This document shows, one piece after another, positions 12,601-27,600 of a DNA stretch of 64,000 bases. The stretch is taken from assembly GCA_037893225.1 (NCBI GenBank), contig JAZGUH010000152.1, positions 434,001-498,000 on the forward strand. Direction: 5' to 3'. Source of the stretch: Hippasteria phrygiana (taxonomy: Eukaryota > Echinodermata > Asteroidea > Valvatida > Goniasteridae). Numbering within the stretch: the stretch's first letter is position 1; every line of letters starts with the position of its first letter. The notes under the pieces are model-generated. The model had not been told where the DNA came from and ran no database searches. It saw only the letters and a list, made by a program, of their open reading frames with translations. The position numbers and the translations under genes are program-made.

Positions 12601-15600
12601 CAGCCGCATTCCGGGACCCGCTGACCACGTATTCGGATGTCGACGGCGACATACGTGGCTCCAAGGTCCTCAAAGGTTTGTCCGCCAGTACCAAGACGCT
12701 GTAACATTTGTGACCTGGCACCATTAAACAGATAGAATATATCTCAATTTGAAAATTATGATTATTTCTTGAAAATATGAGTTGTAAGATTTTTAACCCA
12801 TTGCGGCTAGCAGTCGGCCCTCGGTGGGGTTTGTTGAGAGACCACTGGGCCAGTTGATGTTTTTTTACCACATTCCTGCACATTTGCAATTTATTCATTA
12901 TTCAACTATATTGTTCTTGAATGGGAGTGTAATGAATAGATGGAGCTTTTTCAAACAAAGCTTTTATTCACACCAAAGGGGAGGGGGGGGGATCAGAGTG
13001 TGATGAATAGGACCACTCTATTCAGTGTGGTGCCTATTGTTCGCAGTTCAACGCTGTTTCCGACGCAGAATAATAATGTACGCGTGCGCAATATTTACAT
13101 ATCTACAATTCAGACTATAATGCCTACTTTTTTCCTGATTGTGTTCCCAGCATGGGAGGTGTGTCGAATGAGTGATAAACTTGGCTCCGTGACCGTCACT
13201 GCATCTTCCTCGACCTATGACCCTGTCCTCTTCAAGAAACATAACATCCAGTTGCCGGTAAGTTTGTACACTTGAAGACAAGTCGTTTAGACAGTCGTGT
13301 TTTGTCCGCAGGTGCCGTCATTATCATATTACCAGTGCGATACGTTATGTAAATACGCCCGCCGTTCGTGAAGTTAAAGACATGTCTAACGACTTGACTA
13401 ATATGTCTCCGGGCAGATATTCAAATACGCAACCAGCGCATGTATATGCATCAATCTCAAACCCCCTTCAAAGAATGAGGGCACACCTGTTGTAAATGGA
13501 ACTCTATCTAACGCTCACGTGCACGTGACGCCCGATACGAGTACCTGTACGGCATTATAACTAGCTAGATGTGTATTGTATCCCTTGCGCAATGCGCCAT
13601 GTGGTTAGCGCTGGAAGATGTAACATGGATATTCATATTCCCCTGATTCTTAACCAATCAGACTGCTCCGTCTCATTTCGGTAGCGAGCCCCATATGTTG
13701 TGCACAAAGCTGAGAACGTATTATTCAAGCCGGTAATTGGATTCAAAGCGCACGCATGTTGGGATCGAGGATGTACGTACCGTCCCCGCAACTGAAACGG
13801 TATGCGCTATATCATATACCCTGGCCCCGGACAAATTCATTTCTGAAAATTACAGCAAAAGCAAAATCATGTTTTTTCTTGAAATTCTTACTTTTATCCT
13901 GTTTTTTTTGTGTCGCCTAAACGAATGTTTGTTTTTTTTTGGGGGGGGCACTTACCAGCCCTAAATTCTGCATGACCGTACAAAAAATGTAGCTCCGTAT
14001 GTATGTTAAAGTTTTAGATTAAGTTTTTGGGAGAAAGTTTTAAACATCTGCATGCTTTCATGGATTTTGATGAAACTTATATGCAGTGACCCTTGGGTGA
14101 GGTCAAAGGTCATTTCGGGTCAAGTGGTAAGAAATGCTGAAAATGCAAAATTGCTCTCATTTGAAAAGTTAAAACTTAGATGCAGTGACCCCAAAAAAAG
14201 GCGACACGTGTGATCCGCGGATCACCTCGTTAATTAAATCCTAATATTCTCCTACCTTTTCACCTGGGTCTGCCTGAAAGCCCACACACTTTCTAGTCAT
14301 TAGTTTGTATCGTTCAACCGTGTCGTCCGGCGTATTCAACCATGCATGCAGGTAAGAATCGAGCTTCGCACGTCCGTTCGTGTACATATATTATCTCCTT
14401 TAAAGGTAGTGTACATGACTGGTCATTGTTGCAATTTTCAAAAATGGGCAGATTTGGGGGTCAGGAAATATCGTTTCACTGACCTGTTCAAAGTTTTGCG
14501 TTGTTGGATGGCGAAAAAACGAGAGAAAAACGGCGTTCGTTTTCAACCGTCGGGCAGATGATAGCCTTTAGTCAAGGCGCGCGTGGCTATCTGGGCTTGT
14601 GACGTGCCCCGGATATGCCATCATGTCCGGGGCGCGCCACTCGTCTGGGTAGCCACGAGCGCCTTGACTAAAGGCTACAGGGCAGTTTTCCCAACGATTT
14701 CCAGCCGGAAATCATTGGGAAAACGATATAAATTTCCACTTTTCTTGACAACGACAGCACACCTGGGGCCATCATTTCACAGGATGATTGAGACTACTAT
14801 TAACTTACAGTCTAGTAAGGTATTTCATAATAATTCAGTAAAACAAATTGGAGGAATACCGATCGTGTACACTACCTTTAACCACTTCCTCGCGAGCTAA
14901 TTGCATTTGTGTCGTGTGATTCGTCCCAGTTGAAACTCAACCCGCCGAGTGCCTCGCTGGAGCTCAACTTGGTCAACGAGGCAACGATAGAGCCGGAACA
15001 GATCGCTATTTTCAACCATCCGTCCAACAGGGTAGGTGCCACAAAACAGCCAGTTGGCTAGGGCTTGGTTAATGACCCATGACATTACACGCTTCAGAAG
15101 TGACTACTTGATGTATATGAGCCATTACATCTAATGAAAACAAATTAAAGTGAAGCATCTCCATTTGGCTAGAAGGTTTTTTAAAGAATTTTTTTTTTTT
15201 TAATTAACCCCTTACCCTACTAAATCCAACAAAATGAACAAAGATACTGACAATTTTGGAGACCGCCAACATAGGGCAAGATAGCTTAGTTGGTAGAGCG
15301 CCGGTACGGTAACCCGGAGGTCGCAGGTTCGAATCCCGCTCCTGCCAGTTTCTTTGTTCACTTTGAAAAATCCAAATGTGGTAAAAAGCTGATGTAATTT
15401 GTTGGATTTAGCAGTCAACACAAACTACATGGTGTGTTGGATATTGTTGTATTCAGCAGGGTAGCAGCTTAATATACCTGTTGGATTTTGTCATATTTAG
15501 CAGGCTTCTTATTTAAGTTTTGTTGGAAACGTCAGACTGGCTAATGAGGGTGATTTGAAAAGTTGCACTTTATAGTAAAAACATGTTACCAGCCAAAATT

Positions 15601-18600
15601 CCATGCGAGGTGTACGACTTGTGACTGGTTCCCGGCTTAGTTTTGCTAAGTACAGGGTATCCGCAGGTCTTATAAAAGTCTTAAAAAGTCTGAAATTGAC
15701 TTTTCTCAATTTAAGGCCTTAAAAAGCATTAAAAAGTATTAAATTGAGTTCTCCAAGGTCTTAAAAAATAATGGCCAAAGCGAGTAATGATTCTTTTATC
15801 AGCTCGTAAATAACAATCACAGAGCCTGTATAAAAAATCAGCTATTGGAACCCTTAGAATTTTGCCGTGTAAGCCAGGGATCACACCCAAGTTTCTTTGT
15901 TTATTTTGAAAATGTATTCAAATTTACCTAGTCAGTTTCACTTGTGGATTGTTTAATGAATTGTTTGGTTTTGTTAGATTAACCAGGGTTAGGGTTTTGT
16001 TTTTTTATGTTTTCTGATGGGAATGTCAATGTCCCCCCTGTGACTAAAAATTTAAATTCATTTTACTGCAGGGGGGGAAAACATGTAGTTGATGAACAGA
16101 AATTTATAGAAACTGATAGGAGCTGCAGCGAGCACATGACTTTGGGTTATCAACTGGGTCACTCTAAAAAAAATTAGGGGTCCAAAAGTGTGACATGTTT
16201 TGGTGTCCCTGTTACACCTGACCTGTGTAATTTCCTATCAAGTATCACTAAAATTGACTTCACTTGAACCATCCTCAATCCTCCAAAATCCTCCGATTGA
16301 ATTTGTTGGGCCCAAAAAATGCATTCATCCTTAAACCTAAATCCTCCTGTGCTTCAATCACCATTCACCCTCAATCCTCCAAAATCCTCCTTTTTTTGTG
16401 TCGCCTATAAAACGAATGTTTTGGGGGGGCACTACCAGTCATGAATTCGGTCCGTGTGTCACTGTGGCCCGTGTGACCATATGTTAAAGTTTTAGGTTAA
16501 GTTTTTGCTCTCATTTGGTGTCATTTGAAAAGTTGAAGTCCAATTAGAACCAAATGTGGGTTATGCATGTAACTTGGGACCCTTCATATCTTAGTGAGGT
16601 CAAAGGTCACAGATCATCTTAGATCAAGTTGTAAAATGGGCTGAACATGTAAAATTGGCCCCATTTGAAAAGTTGAAGTCCAATTGGAACCAAACGTGGG
16701 TTATACATGTAACATGGGACCCTACATATGTTAATGAAGTCCAAGGTCACATACCAAGGTCAAAGGTCATTTGAGGTCAAGTTATAAAAATAGGCTTAAA
16801 ATGTAAAATTGCTCTCATTTGAAAAGTTGCAAATGCAATGCAGTGACCAAAAAAAAGCGACGTGTGATCCGCGGATCACCTTGTCTTGAAACACCACTCA
16901 TCCTCAATCCTCCAAAATCCTCAAACTGCAAGGAGGATTTTGGAGGATTTTGGAGGATTTTTGAGGATTTTGGAGGATTGTGGAGGATTGTGGTGGGTTA
17001 GGGTTAAACAGTCGGTGTGGATTTTTCCTTAAAGGTTCACTTCACGCTTCTGGGTGGTTCAGGCCACTTCCTGATACGGCCAAGCCTGCAGGGAATAGCG
17101 GAGATCAACTATGACGACAAGAAGAAAAAGATTGAGGTCAGTGCTTTGCTATAACCCTAACCTTACATAAAGCTACAAAATACTACTAGTAGTAAACGGT
17201 AGTATGCAGTACTCTCGCCTATTTGTGTACAATGCTTGTAGTAATTTTTGGTATTTGGTACCTCACTGCAAATAAAGTACGTACATGTAGTAATATGTAG
17301 TACTACTGTTTGTTGCTGGGGTTGGAGGGAAAATATCCGTCATCATCTAAGGCAGAAACACAGCATGAACTACTGGTTTTCAGAGATGATACCTTTTTTT
17401 ATCTTCGCCATCCAATTCATTGACACAAATATAATTTTCAATAAATGGTAGTACCTAGTAGCTAAAGTGTCAAGGGTTTTACGGACGGGAACAATAAACC
17501 TCCGTCCGCAAAAAGTTACCGTCGACACAAATGCGGCATTTGACACTGTTAAGCGGCGTAACTTTCTCTTAAAATAGCACCAGAGTCATATCTGCACGTT
17601 CATTTATATTTTATCGACTATTTAAACCGGCAAAAAGATTTGAATATTCGGTTGACGATTGAATATTAAAATATTTGAATATTCGGTATATTTCGGACAG
17701 CCCTAAGACTCAGTGCTATAGATTACTACATGTAAGTTGTATTTTGTCGGGCACAGGTCTTCACACCAAATTAATGCCTAGGGAGTTGAGGTTTATTGAA
17801 GTTGACCTTTAACCCCTTGAGTAGGGGTGTTATTATGTGGCGCCGGGGTGCCATGCCGGCATGTGCAGCCAAGCGAAATGGACAAGAGGCTTGTGCAGCC
17901 AAGCATAACAGACACCATAATCCAACAATGCATTGAAAATGCAGAGATTGCGTGTATAGACGTCATCCGACCAGGTGGCAATTTTTATTTTTTACGTGTA
18001 TAGATGTCATCCGTACGCAAGGGGTTAAGTGCTTCATACTTTGAGTACGCATTCAAACATCTACCGAACGTGCAGAGAACTTGCGCAATCAACTGATAGC
18101 GTTAACCCATCCCTGCATGATTGTGCAAGTTCTGCCCTGCACGATTGGTCGATGGCGAACCCGTCCTTCGAAGTTTACCGATCAGGCCAACCTGTCCCTG
18201 CATCATTGCGCAAATTTGGCCCAGACCGCCCAGCAATACTGCTTTTCTTACAGGGTCGGTAGATCGCGCAAAGTCTGCGGTGCACGATTGGCTGATGCTT
18301 GCGCGATCAACTGATGCTTGTGCGATCAACTGATGCTTGTGCGATCAACTGATGCTTGTGTGATCAACTGATGCTTGTGTGATCAACTGATGCTTGTGTG
18401 ATCAACTGATGCTTGTGCGATCAACTGATGCTTGTGCGATCAACTGATGCTTGCGCGATCAACTGATGCTTGTGCGATCAACTGATGCTTGTGCGATCAA
18501 CTGATGCTTGTGCGATCAACTGATGCTTGTGCGATCAACTGATGCTTGTGCGATCAACTGATGCTTGTGCGATCAACTGATGCTTGTGCGATCAACTGAT

Positions 18601-21600
18601 GCTTGTGTGATCAACTGATGCTTGTGTGATCAACTGATGCTTGTGCGATCAACTGATGCTTGTGCGATCAACTGATGCTTGTGCGATCAACTGATGCTTG
18701 CGCGATCAACTGATGCTTGTGCGAACGATGGGTCGCATGAAAGTGTAGCGCCATCCCCTGATCCCGGCAGCACAAAATGAGAATAAAGTAGCACTATGGC
18801 TTTTCTGAGTTACAAGCAGAAACAACAACTTTTTTTTCACAGAAAAAGTCAATTTTGGGGTTTTAACAACTGTAATTAGAAAGACTCTTTTCTATCATAT
18901 CCCAAAGATTTTAAAACTGAATCTCTTCACGAAATATTTTTTGGGTCTGATTTCTTTTTTTGAACTCGGGTTAAAGTGTACAGAGATCACAAACTTTGAG
19001 CTTCATTTTCTCAAAACAAGGGGTCAAGGGTAATTTTAAAAGGTTGTATCAGGGGCTAGGAATGAGATACCACAACACACAATATATCAAATTTAAGCTT
19101 TTAACCTGTACTTTCAGGAAATACCATAATCTTGATTTTTAAACTTTGCTACTTTATCCCCATTTCGTGGGAACAGGTCACAAATGTTATTTTTGCGTCA
19201 AATTCAAATTTGCGTCACTTTTGAGAGTCGGAATTCTTGATAGCAATTTCATTCATTTTGCAGGTGGCGCCCATTCATGATGGTACTTTGACCCTGACGG
19301 CCTTTGACCTTTGCCTTACGACCTCCCAGCATGCTTCAGCTAAAATCCACATAGCAGGGGTCAACACCATCGAGCTTAAAGTCGTGGACAAGGTACGTCG
19401 ATGTGTTTGAGAAAAAGAATAGATTTGTTATTATGCTTTTGTTATTGATTAACCCTTTGATTACCAGATTGTTCGTTGGCTTATCTTCCCCCAGTACCAC
19501 ATTCATCCAAAGAATTCACCCTCAAGATTTGATTGAAATGGTAAATGTGTGCAAAGTTTCTTTCATGACAATTACTCTTTCATATGGTGTAAAAATGAAA
19601 GTCATAACTGATAAAATAACAAAGTTACGGCTGTTTTCTCTTCTGGCCCACTTTAGCAAACAGGAAACTTGTTTGTCACACGAACAAATGGCACTCTATA
19701 CAAAAGACTGTGAAAGAAACTACATATACATGTACAGTTTTCTCAAAATATTTTAATGAAGACACATCAATTTGATAGCACCATTAGAAATATCTGAAAA
19801 AGCTCTTTCCGGTGGTGACTTTCCTCAACATTGGTAAGGAAAGGGTTAAATAGTGTCATATTTCTCACTCAGCACTGATTTATTTTTTTAAATAAGGCCC
19901 CCCAAAAAATGGGTTGCCCCCTGCAATCGACCCTAAAAGTCACAAAAATTCTGGTAGCGTTTTGTTCTGTTTTTTCAAAATCTCACCCGCACAAAATGAA
20001 TCCAAAATCCTCCAAAACTGCAGGGAGAAATTTTGAGGATTTTTGAGGATTGAGGTGGGTTAGGGTTAATTACAATTTGTTCAGCCAATCATAATAGTTT
20101 TTACAATCAAATTGTTGGTTGCATTTCAAAGTAATACCTCTCTTCTGATAGGTCCAAGTTGATCATGACATCACGGCGGCAGTCCAGGTGCTAGACTCCA
20201 CCGGCCAGCCGCTGTCTGTGTCCTACTTCCCACTGATGAACCTGTTGCCCAAGCCTGGCTCGGACATCGTGACAATAAGGTACATTGTAGGCTGGTCTCA
20301 GTGACTACCATCTTGATTACGGTTTTTATACTACATTCTTTTGTGTCCTGCTTTTTAACCCCTTGACCCTGGATTTCATATGGGGGCGCTGGGGCGCCAT
20401 GCCGGCTTGTGCAGCCAAGCAAAACGGAAACAAGAGGCTTGTGCAGCCAAGCATAACGTACACAATACCCCAATAATGGATTGAAAATGCAGAATTTGGC
20501 GTGTATAGACGTCACCCGGCCAGGTGGCAATTTTCAATCTGCACGTATTTGTGTCAACCGTACGCAAGGGGTTAAAGCAATAGAGTGGTCCTGTTCATCG
20601 CACTTGGAGCTCCCTTTTCGTGTGAATGAAAGCTTTGTTGATTTATTTATTAACCATATCCAACATAGGGCTGTTCATTTTCGAATAATTTAGTATTTTG
20701 ATTATTCGAGACTGAGCTTGACCGAATATTCGAATATTCGATACTCGCCGATCAAGTCTTTCAGGCGTCTGCTGCAACTGCATGCCGCGCCCGTAAAAAG
20801 TTGCACGCAAAGCACGCCGGTGTTTTACATATGGCGATCGATATTATAGACCACCCGATGGACATTTTTGCATTGTATCAAGATCACTACGAGTACATAT
20901 AACGTTCTGACAACAAGAAACTAAACTCCCGCCTGAGTTTTTGCAACAATTATTTTAGAAGTGTCAAGGGTTTTACGGTCGGGAATAATAAACCTCTGTC
21001 CACAAAAAATGCGGCATTTGACACTGCTAAGCGCCGTAACTTTTCTATTAAAATAGCATCAGCGTCGTATGTGCACTGCCAACAATGGTTTTCTTAAAAT
21101 GAGACAACTTTTCTTGTCTCACTCCCTAGAAAAGTTTTCTAGGGAGTGAGACAAGAAGATTTTTCTTGAAATAGAAATATTTTCTTAGATTAGGAAATTA
21201 GTTTTTTGAATATTTGAACCGGCAAAAAGCTATTCAAATAATTCGGTTGATGATCGAATATTTGTATATTCGCTATATTCGGAACAGCCCTAATCTAACA
21301 CCAGAAGAACTGCCAATTACAGGAATGGGATAAACAATTTTTTTTAAAGAAACACAAGCGTAAATTATATTAAACATTAAAACCATTCTCTATATTAACC
21401 CTGTGATGTGCGAACTCATTCTGTGAACACCAACGCAGCACGGCACTGTAAGCGACAGTGCGTGTAATTAGCGTGTAATAGCTGCACTGCTGTCTGTTTG
21501 TATAGCTCCATGGGTGAATAGATTACAAGCCCCAAAAAGTTTATACATGCCGACATTGAGGTTTACTTTTGGCACTGCTCAAATCCCTTGAAAAGCTGAT

Positions 21601-24600
21601 ACATTGCAGATATCTAGCCGCTGACACCCCCCCCCCCCACCCCCAATCAACCATGCAGCCTTTTGTTTGCCTCATTACATATGGAGATCTCTCCTACATG
21701 TACTTTTATGTCAAGTGTATCCATATGTTTCCATTTGTTGTCAGTGTACATTTCGTGTGCACTGTCCCGTGGCGGAATTAACGTGTGAAATGTACCGAGA
21801 CTTATTATGAACATATAATTCCAACTGATGATCATATACATGTACAGACATGTACAAAAGTGCTCATGCAGACGACCGTAAATTGTGGATGGTTTTCATT
21901 TTAAAAATTCCCCAGAAATGGCATTCAAAAACTTTCTTCTTTTATTGTCTGAGAAACTACTGAGTAATATTTTAATTCTGTAACAGGTACCAGTGCATGT
22001 ACGTGATTCTATATTCTGGAACCGGTTCCTGACATTAGCGGTCGGGTACTCGGGTACCCGGTTGGGATGCACAGCCCAAGTAGGAAATTTGTTTATATAT
22101 CACCCAGGTTTTGACGTATTTTCTACTTTTTCCTTCCTTCTCCCTAATTTTGTTTTTACCTTGCTCAGGGAAATTTAAATGGAAAAATCTCAGGAGATAG
22201 CCTCCTCAAATTTCTAACAAAGGTATTGATTTATGTGGCTTTGTACTCTCTACAAACCAACGATAATATTAGTAATTTTTTTAAACAGAAAGTTGTAGTA
22301 TGGTGACTTTAAATGTATGGGCTAAAATTGACTCATTTATAGCCCACCAACTGTTAAAAACAGTCATACAATTTTCCATTTTGAAGATCCCAGGAAGATT
22401 TAAACAGATTCTAATAGAGAATGACACACTCTCAAACAGTTTCTATTTCATTGATTTTCTGAATGATACTTTATTTTTAAAATGGGGTCAAAGGTCAAGG
22501 TGTGTGTGTGTGTCAAAGGTCATGCTGACCTACTTTTGACAAAACTTTAATTTTGACAACATCGCTGATTAAAGCATGTAATTCTCATTATTTTTTAATC
22601 AAATTTGCATATTCGGTGAAAACTGACAGCGTTATGATGTATTAAAAAGGGTGGTGTTTCAAGCTACAAATTGTCAATTTTTTGTAATCTCCGCCCTGAC
22701 CACATGGAAAGGCGGATCGGTCAAAACATTGGCATGTCTTTATTACTCATCAGTACCTACAAGCTGGGTTGATAAAAATCATGATTTTTCTTTAAAAAAA
22801 AAAAAAAAAATGATTTTTAAAAATTTAAATTGGATTTTTTTATTTTAATCGATTTTAAAAAAAATGTTACCATCGTACCATTGGCATAAAACATTTGTTT
22901 CAAATAAGTCAATTTAAATGACCATCATTGAAAGTCAAGTAAATCCACACACAATTGTTCATGAAATCAGTACAGAAATCCCTTTCATTGATCATATTCT
23001 TTTCTAGAATACAAAGTTTGTCTTAAAATCTCTGTTACAGCATCACCATCATACTGCACATTTCTCATCCAAGTTGATAACAGGAACCCCGGGCCCTCCT
23101 CTCTACACACAACCATGGTGGAATAAAACTATTTAATGCAGTCACCATATTTGTTTAAGGCGCTGTCCTTATTTTGATCCAGTAAAAGTTTGTACGATTT
23201 TTGCGGTGGAAATATTGTCCTTCGGCGTCATTTTGCATTTGCAGCTGTAGAATGGGAACTAGACAATGGAACTTTCAATGGACAGAGCACCATTGAAGAT
23301 TGTTAAAATATAGACGGTTTAGCAGAGACGATGAGGCAAAATTTACGATTTTGGAAAACGTAAATATTTATTAAAAATAATTAAAAGTCGGTCGGTCGGT
23401 CGGTCGGGGGGGGGGGGGGGGTTGGTATCAATTGATAGGCGCATTACAACATGAATGAGTTATTTAAACCTATATGTAAGGGAGGAATACTGTATCATAC
23501 ATGCAGGTACATTGTAGTACATTACACACACAATGTACAATGTACTTCAGAATCAAATGCATTGTACACCAGATAAATGTAGTACACTGTTTCAGGAAAC
23601 TGGCCTCATACATCCCTTTAGAGTGAGTATAAGCGATTTAAAGTTAATGACAGTCAGGTTTGAATAACAGCAATTGTTTTTAGATTAAAAAATAGCAGAA
23701 AAAAAAAAAAAAATCAAAACGTGATTTTTATTAGTGATTTAAAAAAAAAATTCCAGTGATTTCAATCATGATTTAAATCAATGATTTAAATCGAGTGATT
23801 TAAATCAAACAAACCTGCCTACAAGTACAGCAAATTTTATCAAAATCGGAAGTCCTAAGGTCAAAAGGTGCGTTGGTCTGACATGGAATGACTCATCCGT
23901 ATTGTACATGTCAATTAATTATGCAAATGGTGTGTTCTATATTTACTAAATAATAGAGATAAATGTCCAACTTGAAACTTTTGAAGGTTTGAAAACACAC
24001 AGTCGTACTTCCCCAATATGTCACAGGACAATGCTTTGTGTTTCTTATTGTTCCTTTAATATAACCAACCCCCATAGACTAAGCACGTATCCTTACGTTC
24101 GAGGACCGATTTCAACAAAAGACTCTACGTTCGAGGACTGAAAGGTTTCTTTGTGTTTTCTTTCTTCTCTTGTCCTCGGAGATATATACAGTGCACGTAC
24201 ATCTATACATGTACATATCTGTTAAATACGTGTGTGCACTGAAATGTACTCAATATTTATAAGAGAAAAAAACATACTTGTAAATGATTTCTAGTAAGAT
24301 TTGAGGCTTTGTATGGCGGATACGGATACTAATACATGAAAGGTTTGCGGAAACACCATGTGGAAATATTTCCCAATTGAGAAAATGGTTCTGGAAAAGA
24401 ACCAGAGGTATGAACTCGACGTTCCGGTCAGTATGCTCTGACCATCTTCAGGAGAATGATTTTAGGCTAGGGCTGTGCATTTACGCGTAGTAAAAGAGCC
24501 GGGTGCCCATAATTTTTTAATCGGGTACTCGGTGAAACCTGTTCAAGAAACCCAACTGAAAACTTCCAATCCCAGAAGCTATAATAATGTCTTTCTCTGA

Positions 24601-27600
24601 GATTCACAAAGTCTGATTTCAGACAAAAGTCTGAAAAAATCTCATGCCTGTCCAGTAAACGTGATCACTGCTCTGCCTTTGCATGTGCCGGCACGAGCAT
24701 GCACTGGCATATCACAAAATACGATTGTCCGGAAGCTTTATACAGTTGTATTTATTGTGGAATGAGGCATGCTATTATGTCTCATCGATGCTCTAATCCA
24801 TACCCAGACTACAAAAACCACGACCGGTAAATTCCCTTTATTGTCAACTTTCGTGACCGCCATAAACGTGAATTCTGTGCTGGTCTCAAATGTAGTCGGG
24901 TTTTAATTTTGAAAATTTACAACAAATAACATTCAAACCTTTACTTTTTCATTGTCTGGGAAGGTACTACATGTATGCGATAATGTAAAGTTGTACGTGT
25001 ACTCAATTCCATAATTTAGAACCGGTTCCTGACATGAACGGTCGGGTACCCAGTTCCGATGCACATGCCTATTTTAGACTTTGCGTGATGGAAAATAAAC
25101 ATAGGTACCAATTTGCGATCTTCATCGAGTGGACACCTACTTTGGTAGTGGTGGGATATACATATATAATGAGGCTCCGGATTTTTTAACATTTGGTTTG
25201 AATTCCAGGTTTTGGTTTTGATTTTGGAAACCGGATATATACGAAAGCAACTTTGAAACATAGGGGGTTTCTAGCAGGAACACAGTGTTCCAGACAGAAG
25301 CATTCCTGACAGAAGCATTCCTGAGAGAACAGGAACGAGCAGGAACGAGCAGGAACGAGCAGGAACGAGCAGGAACGAGCAGGAACGAGCAGGAACGAGC
25401 AGGAACGAGCAGGAACGAGCAGGAACGAGCAGGAACGAGCAGGAACGAGCAGCTTGCTGCTTTAACTGCAAACTCGTATCGATGGAAATTTGCAACTGTT
25501 ACACATGTCAAATTTGGCACGATGACTTGCGGCTACACACAACCTCACGAATGCACCCATATGGGGTACATGTACCTCTATTCTGGACTTTACTTTCCTT
25601 TTTTTATTCTCCTTTGTCCCTATTGAAATCTCAAACTCCATAGCGTTAACTTTGTGGGGTACCTGGATTTCTAAAGACTCCCTCATGGGGTACCATTGTC
25701 CCCATTCTTCCCGGTATCCTGTAAGGAGAATTATGTAGGAACACTGGTTGAGACAGCTGCTTTCCACTGTGGTTGTCCGGATTGAAAGTGTTTATCTTGA
25801 TGCAGTGACTCTGCGTACTGGTTCCCTGTGGTTCCCTGTTCTTCCTACACGGACATCCATTCCAGGAAAAGGCGGACATGAATGCAGCCCGGTATTCGGC
25901 GTTGGTGGCTGCGTACACCAACGGGTTGACGCTCGAGTTCAGAAAGGACAGTAAGAAAATCGCAGCTTGGCCTGTCAAGGCGGCACGATGGGTCATTGGG
26001 TTGAACATGGCGTACAGGTTGAAGGACGTCGCAGCGATGTGGAAAGAGAAAAAGACGGAGGTGTTGGTGATCAGCATGGCAATCATGCGGCGCTGGCTCA
26101 GGGAGCTGGTGGAGATTTGTTGGTTTTTACGGAGCCCACAGATCACAAACGCATACAGGACTACGTTGATGATGAGAAATACAGGGTTGATGAGCAGGAT
26201 GAGTAAAGCCAGGGTGAGCTGGTCGATTTGGTCGGAGTACATGTAGATCATCAAGTTGTAAGCCACGCTGAATAACACAGAGACCAGCCAGATCCCGACC
26301 GCGATTTTGACGGCGAGGCACTTGGTCTGCCCCGCCCTGCTGCGGAAAGGGCAATAAATGGCGAAGCATCGCCCCACAGCCACCGCAGTGACAAACAGCG
26401 TCGAGGCCATGTACGGAATGTAGCTCACAACGCCGGTAGCGAAGGTGATATCACGCGTCGCGAACTGAATGACCATGTACAGCAAGTAGAACATGTCGGC
26501 CACCGCCAAGTTTGACAGATGGATGTTGATGGGCGTGTGCATGGACCGCACTCGTATCACCACAAAAAGAAACATCGTATTCATCAGCAGTCCGAACGGA
26601 ATGACCCCATAATTTGACACGGAGTTCATCACATTTTTCCAGTAGTAGTCGTCGGGTGAAACGTCAGTTTTTCCACCACCGCCCGTAGTGTTATCATCTG
26701 AGAAATTTCCCCGGACAGGGCCGTCAGGTACGATGGTCTCCATTTTGGGATTATGGCAAGTTTGTATAACGTTCAAACTGTGTTATGCACAGAATAAATA
26801 CCACAGGAGAAATTGTTTGGTGACTGCCAAAATGTATAGGCAAGATACAATGTAGCTCAGTTGGTGGAGAACTGTTACAGTAATCTGGGGTTGCAAGTTC
26901 CAATCCCGCTCTTGTCCATTTTTTTTGTTCACTCCAAAATGGTTTACTCCATGTATGACAAACTGGATATCAGTCCAGTGCAACTGTAGTGAAGTTGATC
27001 ACCGTTTCTCACTCAGGTACAAGTCCTTTTGAGGAAAATACAATGTAGGTGCGGCAAATACTGTAGTTCGCATCATACAGCAGTCTCCATGTAATTGCAC
27101 AATGCACTGGTATCTTATTCAGAACTGAAATGTAAGAGTGCTATAATCTTCACCTTTTAATCCCATCTGCCCGGCTGTTATTGTTTGGGTGCTGGAGCAG
27201 CCAAGATTAATGCAAACATTAGGCAAACAATAGATTGAGTACATGCAGGAATGCGCATGTAGACAACAACTGGCCTGGTGGTCTTTTTTTTAAATCGTGC
27301 CTATGGCCGTTGTCTGTATACAAGATGTTAAACTGGTTTTCACCATGTAAACCACTACTCCCCTGCTGAGTTGTCTTAACCAGTTCACGCCGGGATTTTT
27401 TGTTCACGAGCCTGGGTGCCAGACGGGTTCAGGCCTTTATCTGTGGGTAGCACACCCTGGCCTCGCTCACTGCGAGCCGGTCGCTGACAGATATTTCCGC
27501 TGGATCCTTGCCTCGCTGAGTGCGTGTACGTACACGTCATCCGACGTGAACTGGTTAATGGCATTAAGAAATAACGAGAGGTTCGAATCCAACTTTCTGG

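Noticed and set aside
13908..14229. Helitron
   Set aside because: A terminal palindrome (gtgatccgcggatcac) is present, but there is no clear 5' TC / 3' CTRR pair and the ends are partly inverted; left as unclassified repeat.
16998..17010. Interstitial telomere
   Set aside because: Only a single gttagggttaa motif, not a TTAGGG array.
18297..18722. CRISPR-like regular repeats (also 12098-12305 and 25331-25450)
   Set aside because: Directly tandem units without unique spacers in a eukaryotic intron; minisatellites, not CRISPR.
25878..26246. 122-aa plus-strand ORF (and 25967-26206)
   Set aside because: Antisense shadow of the GPCR coding sequence.
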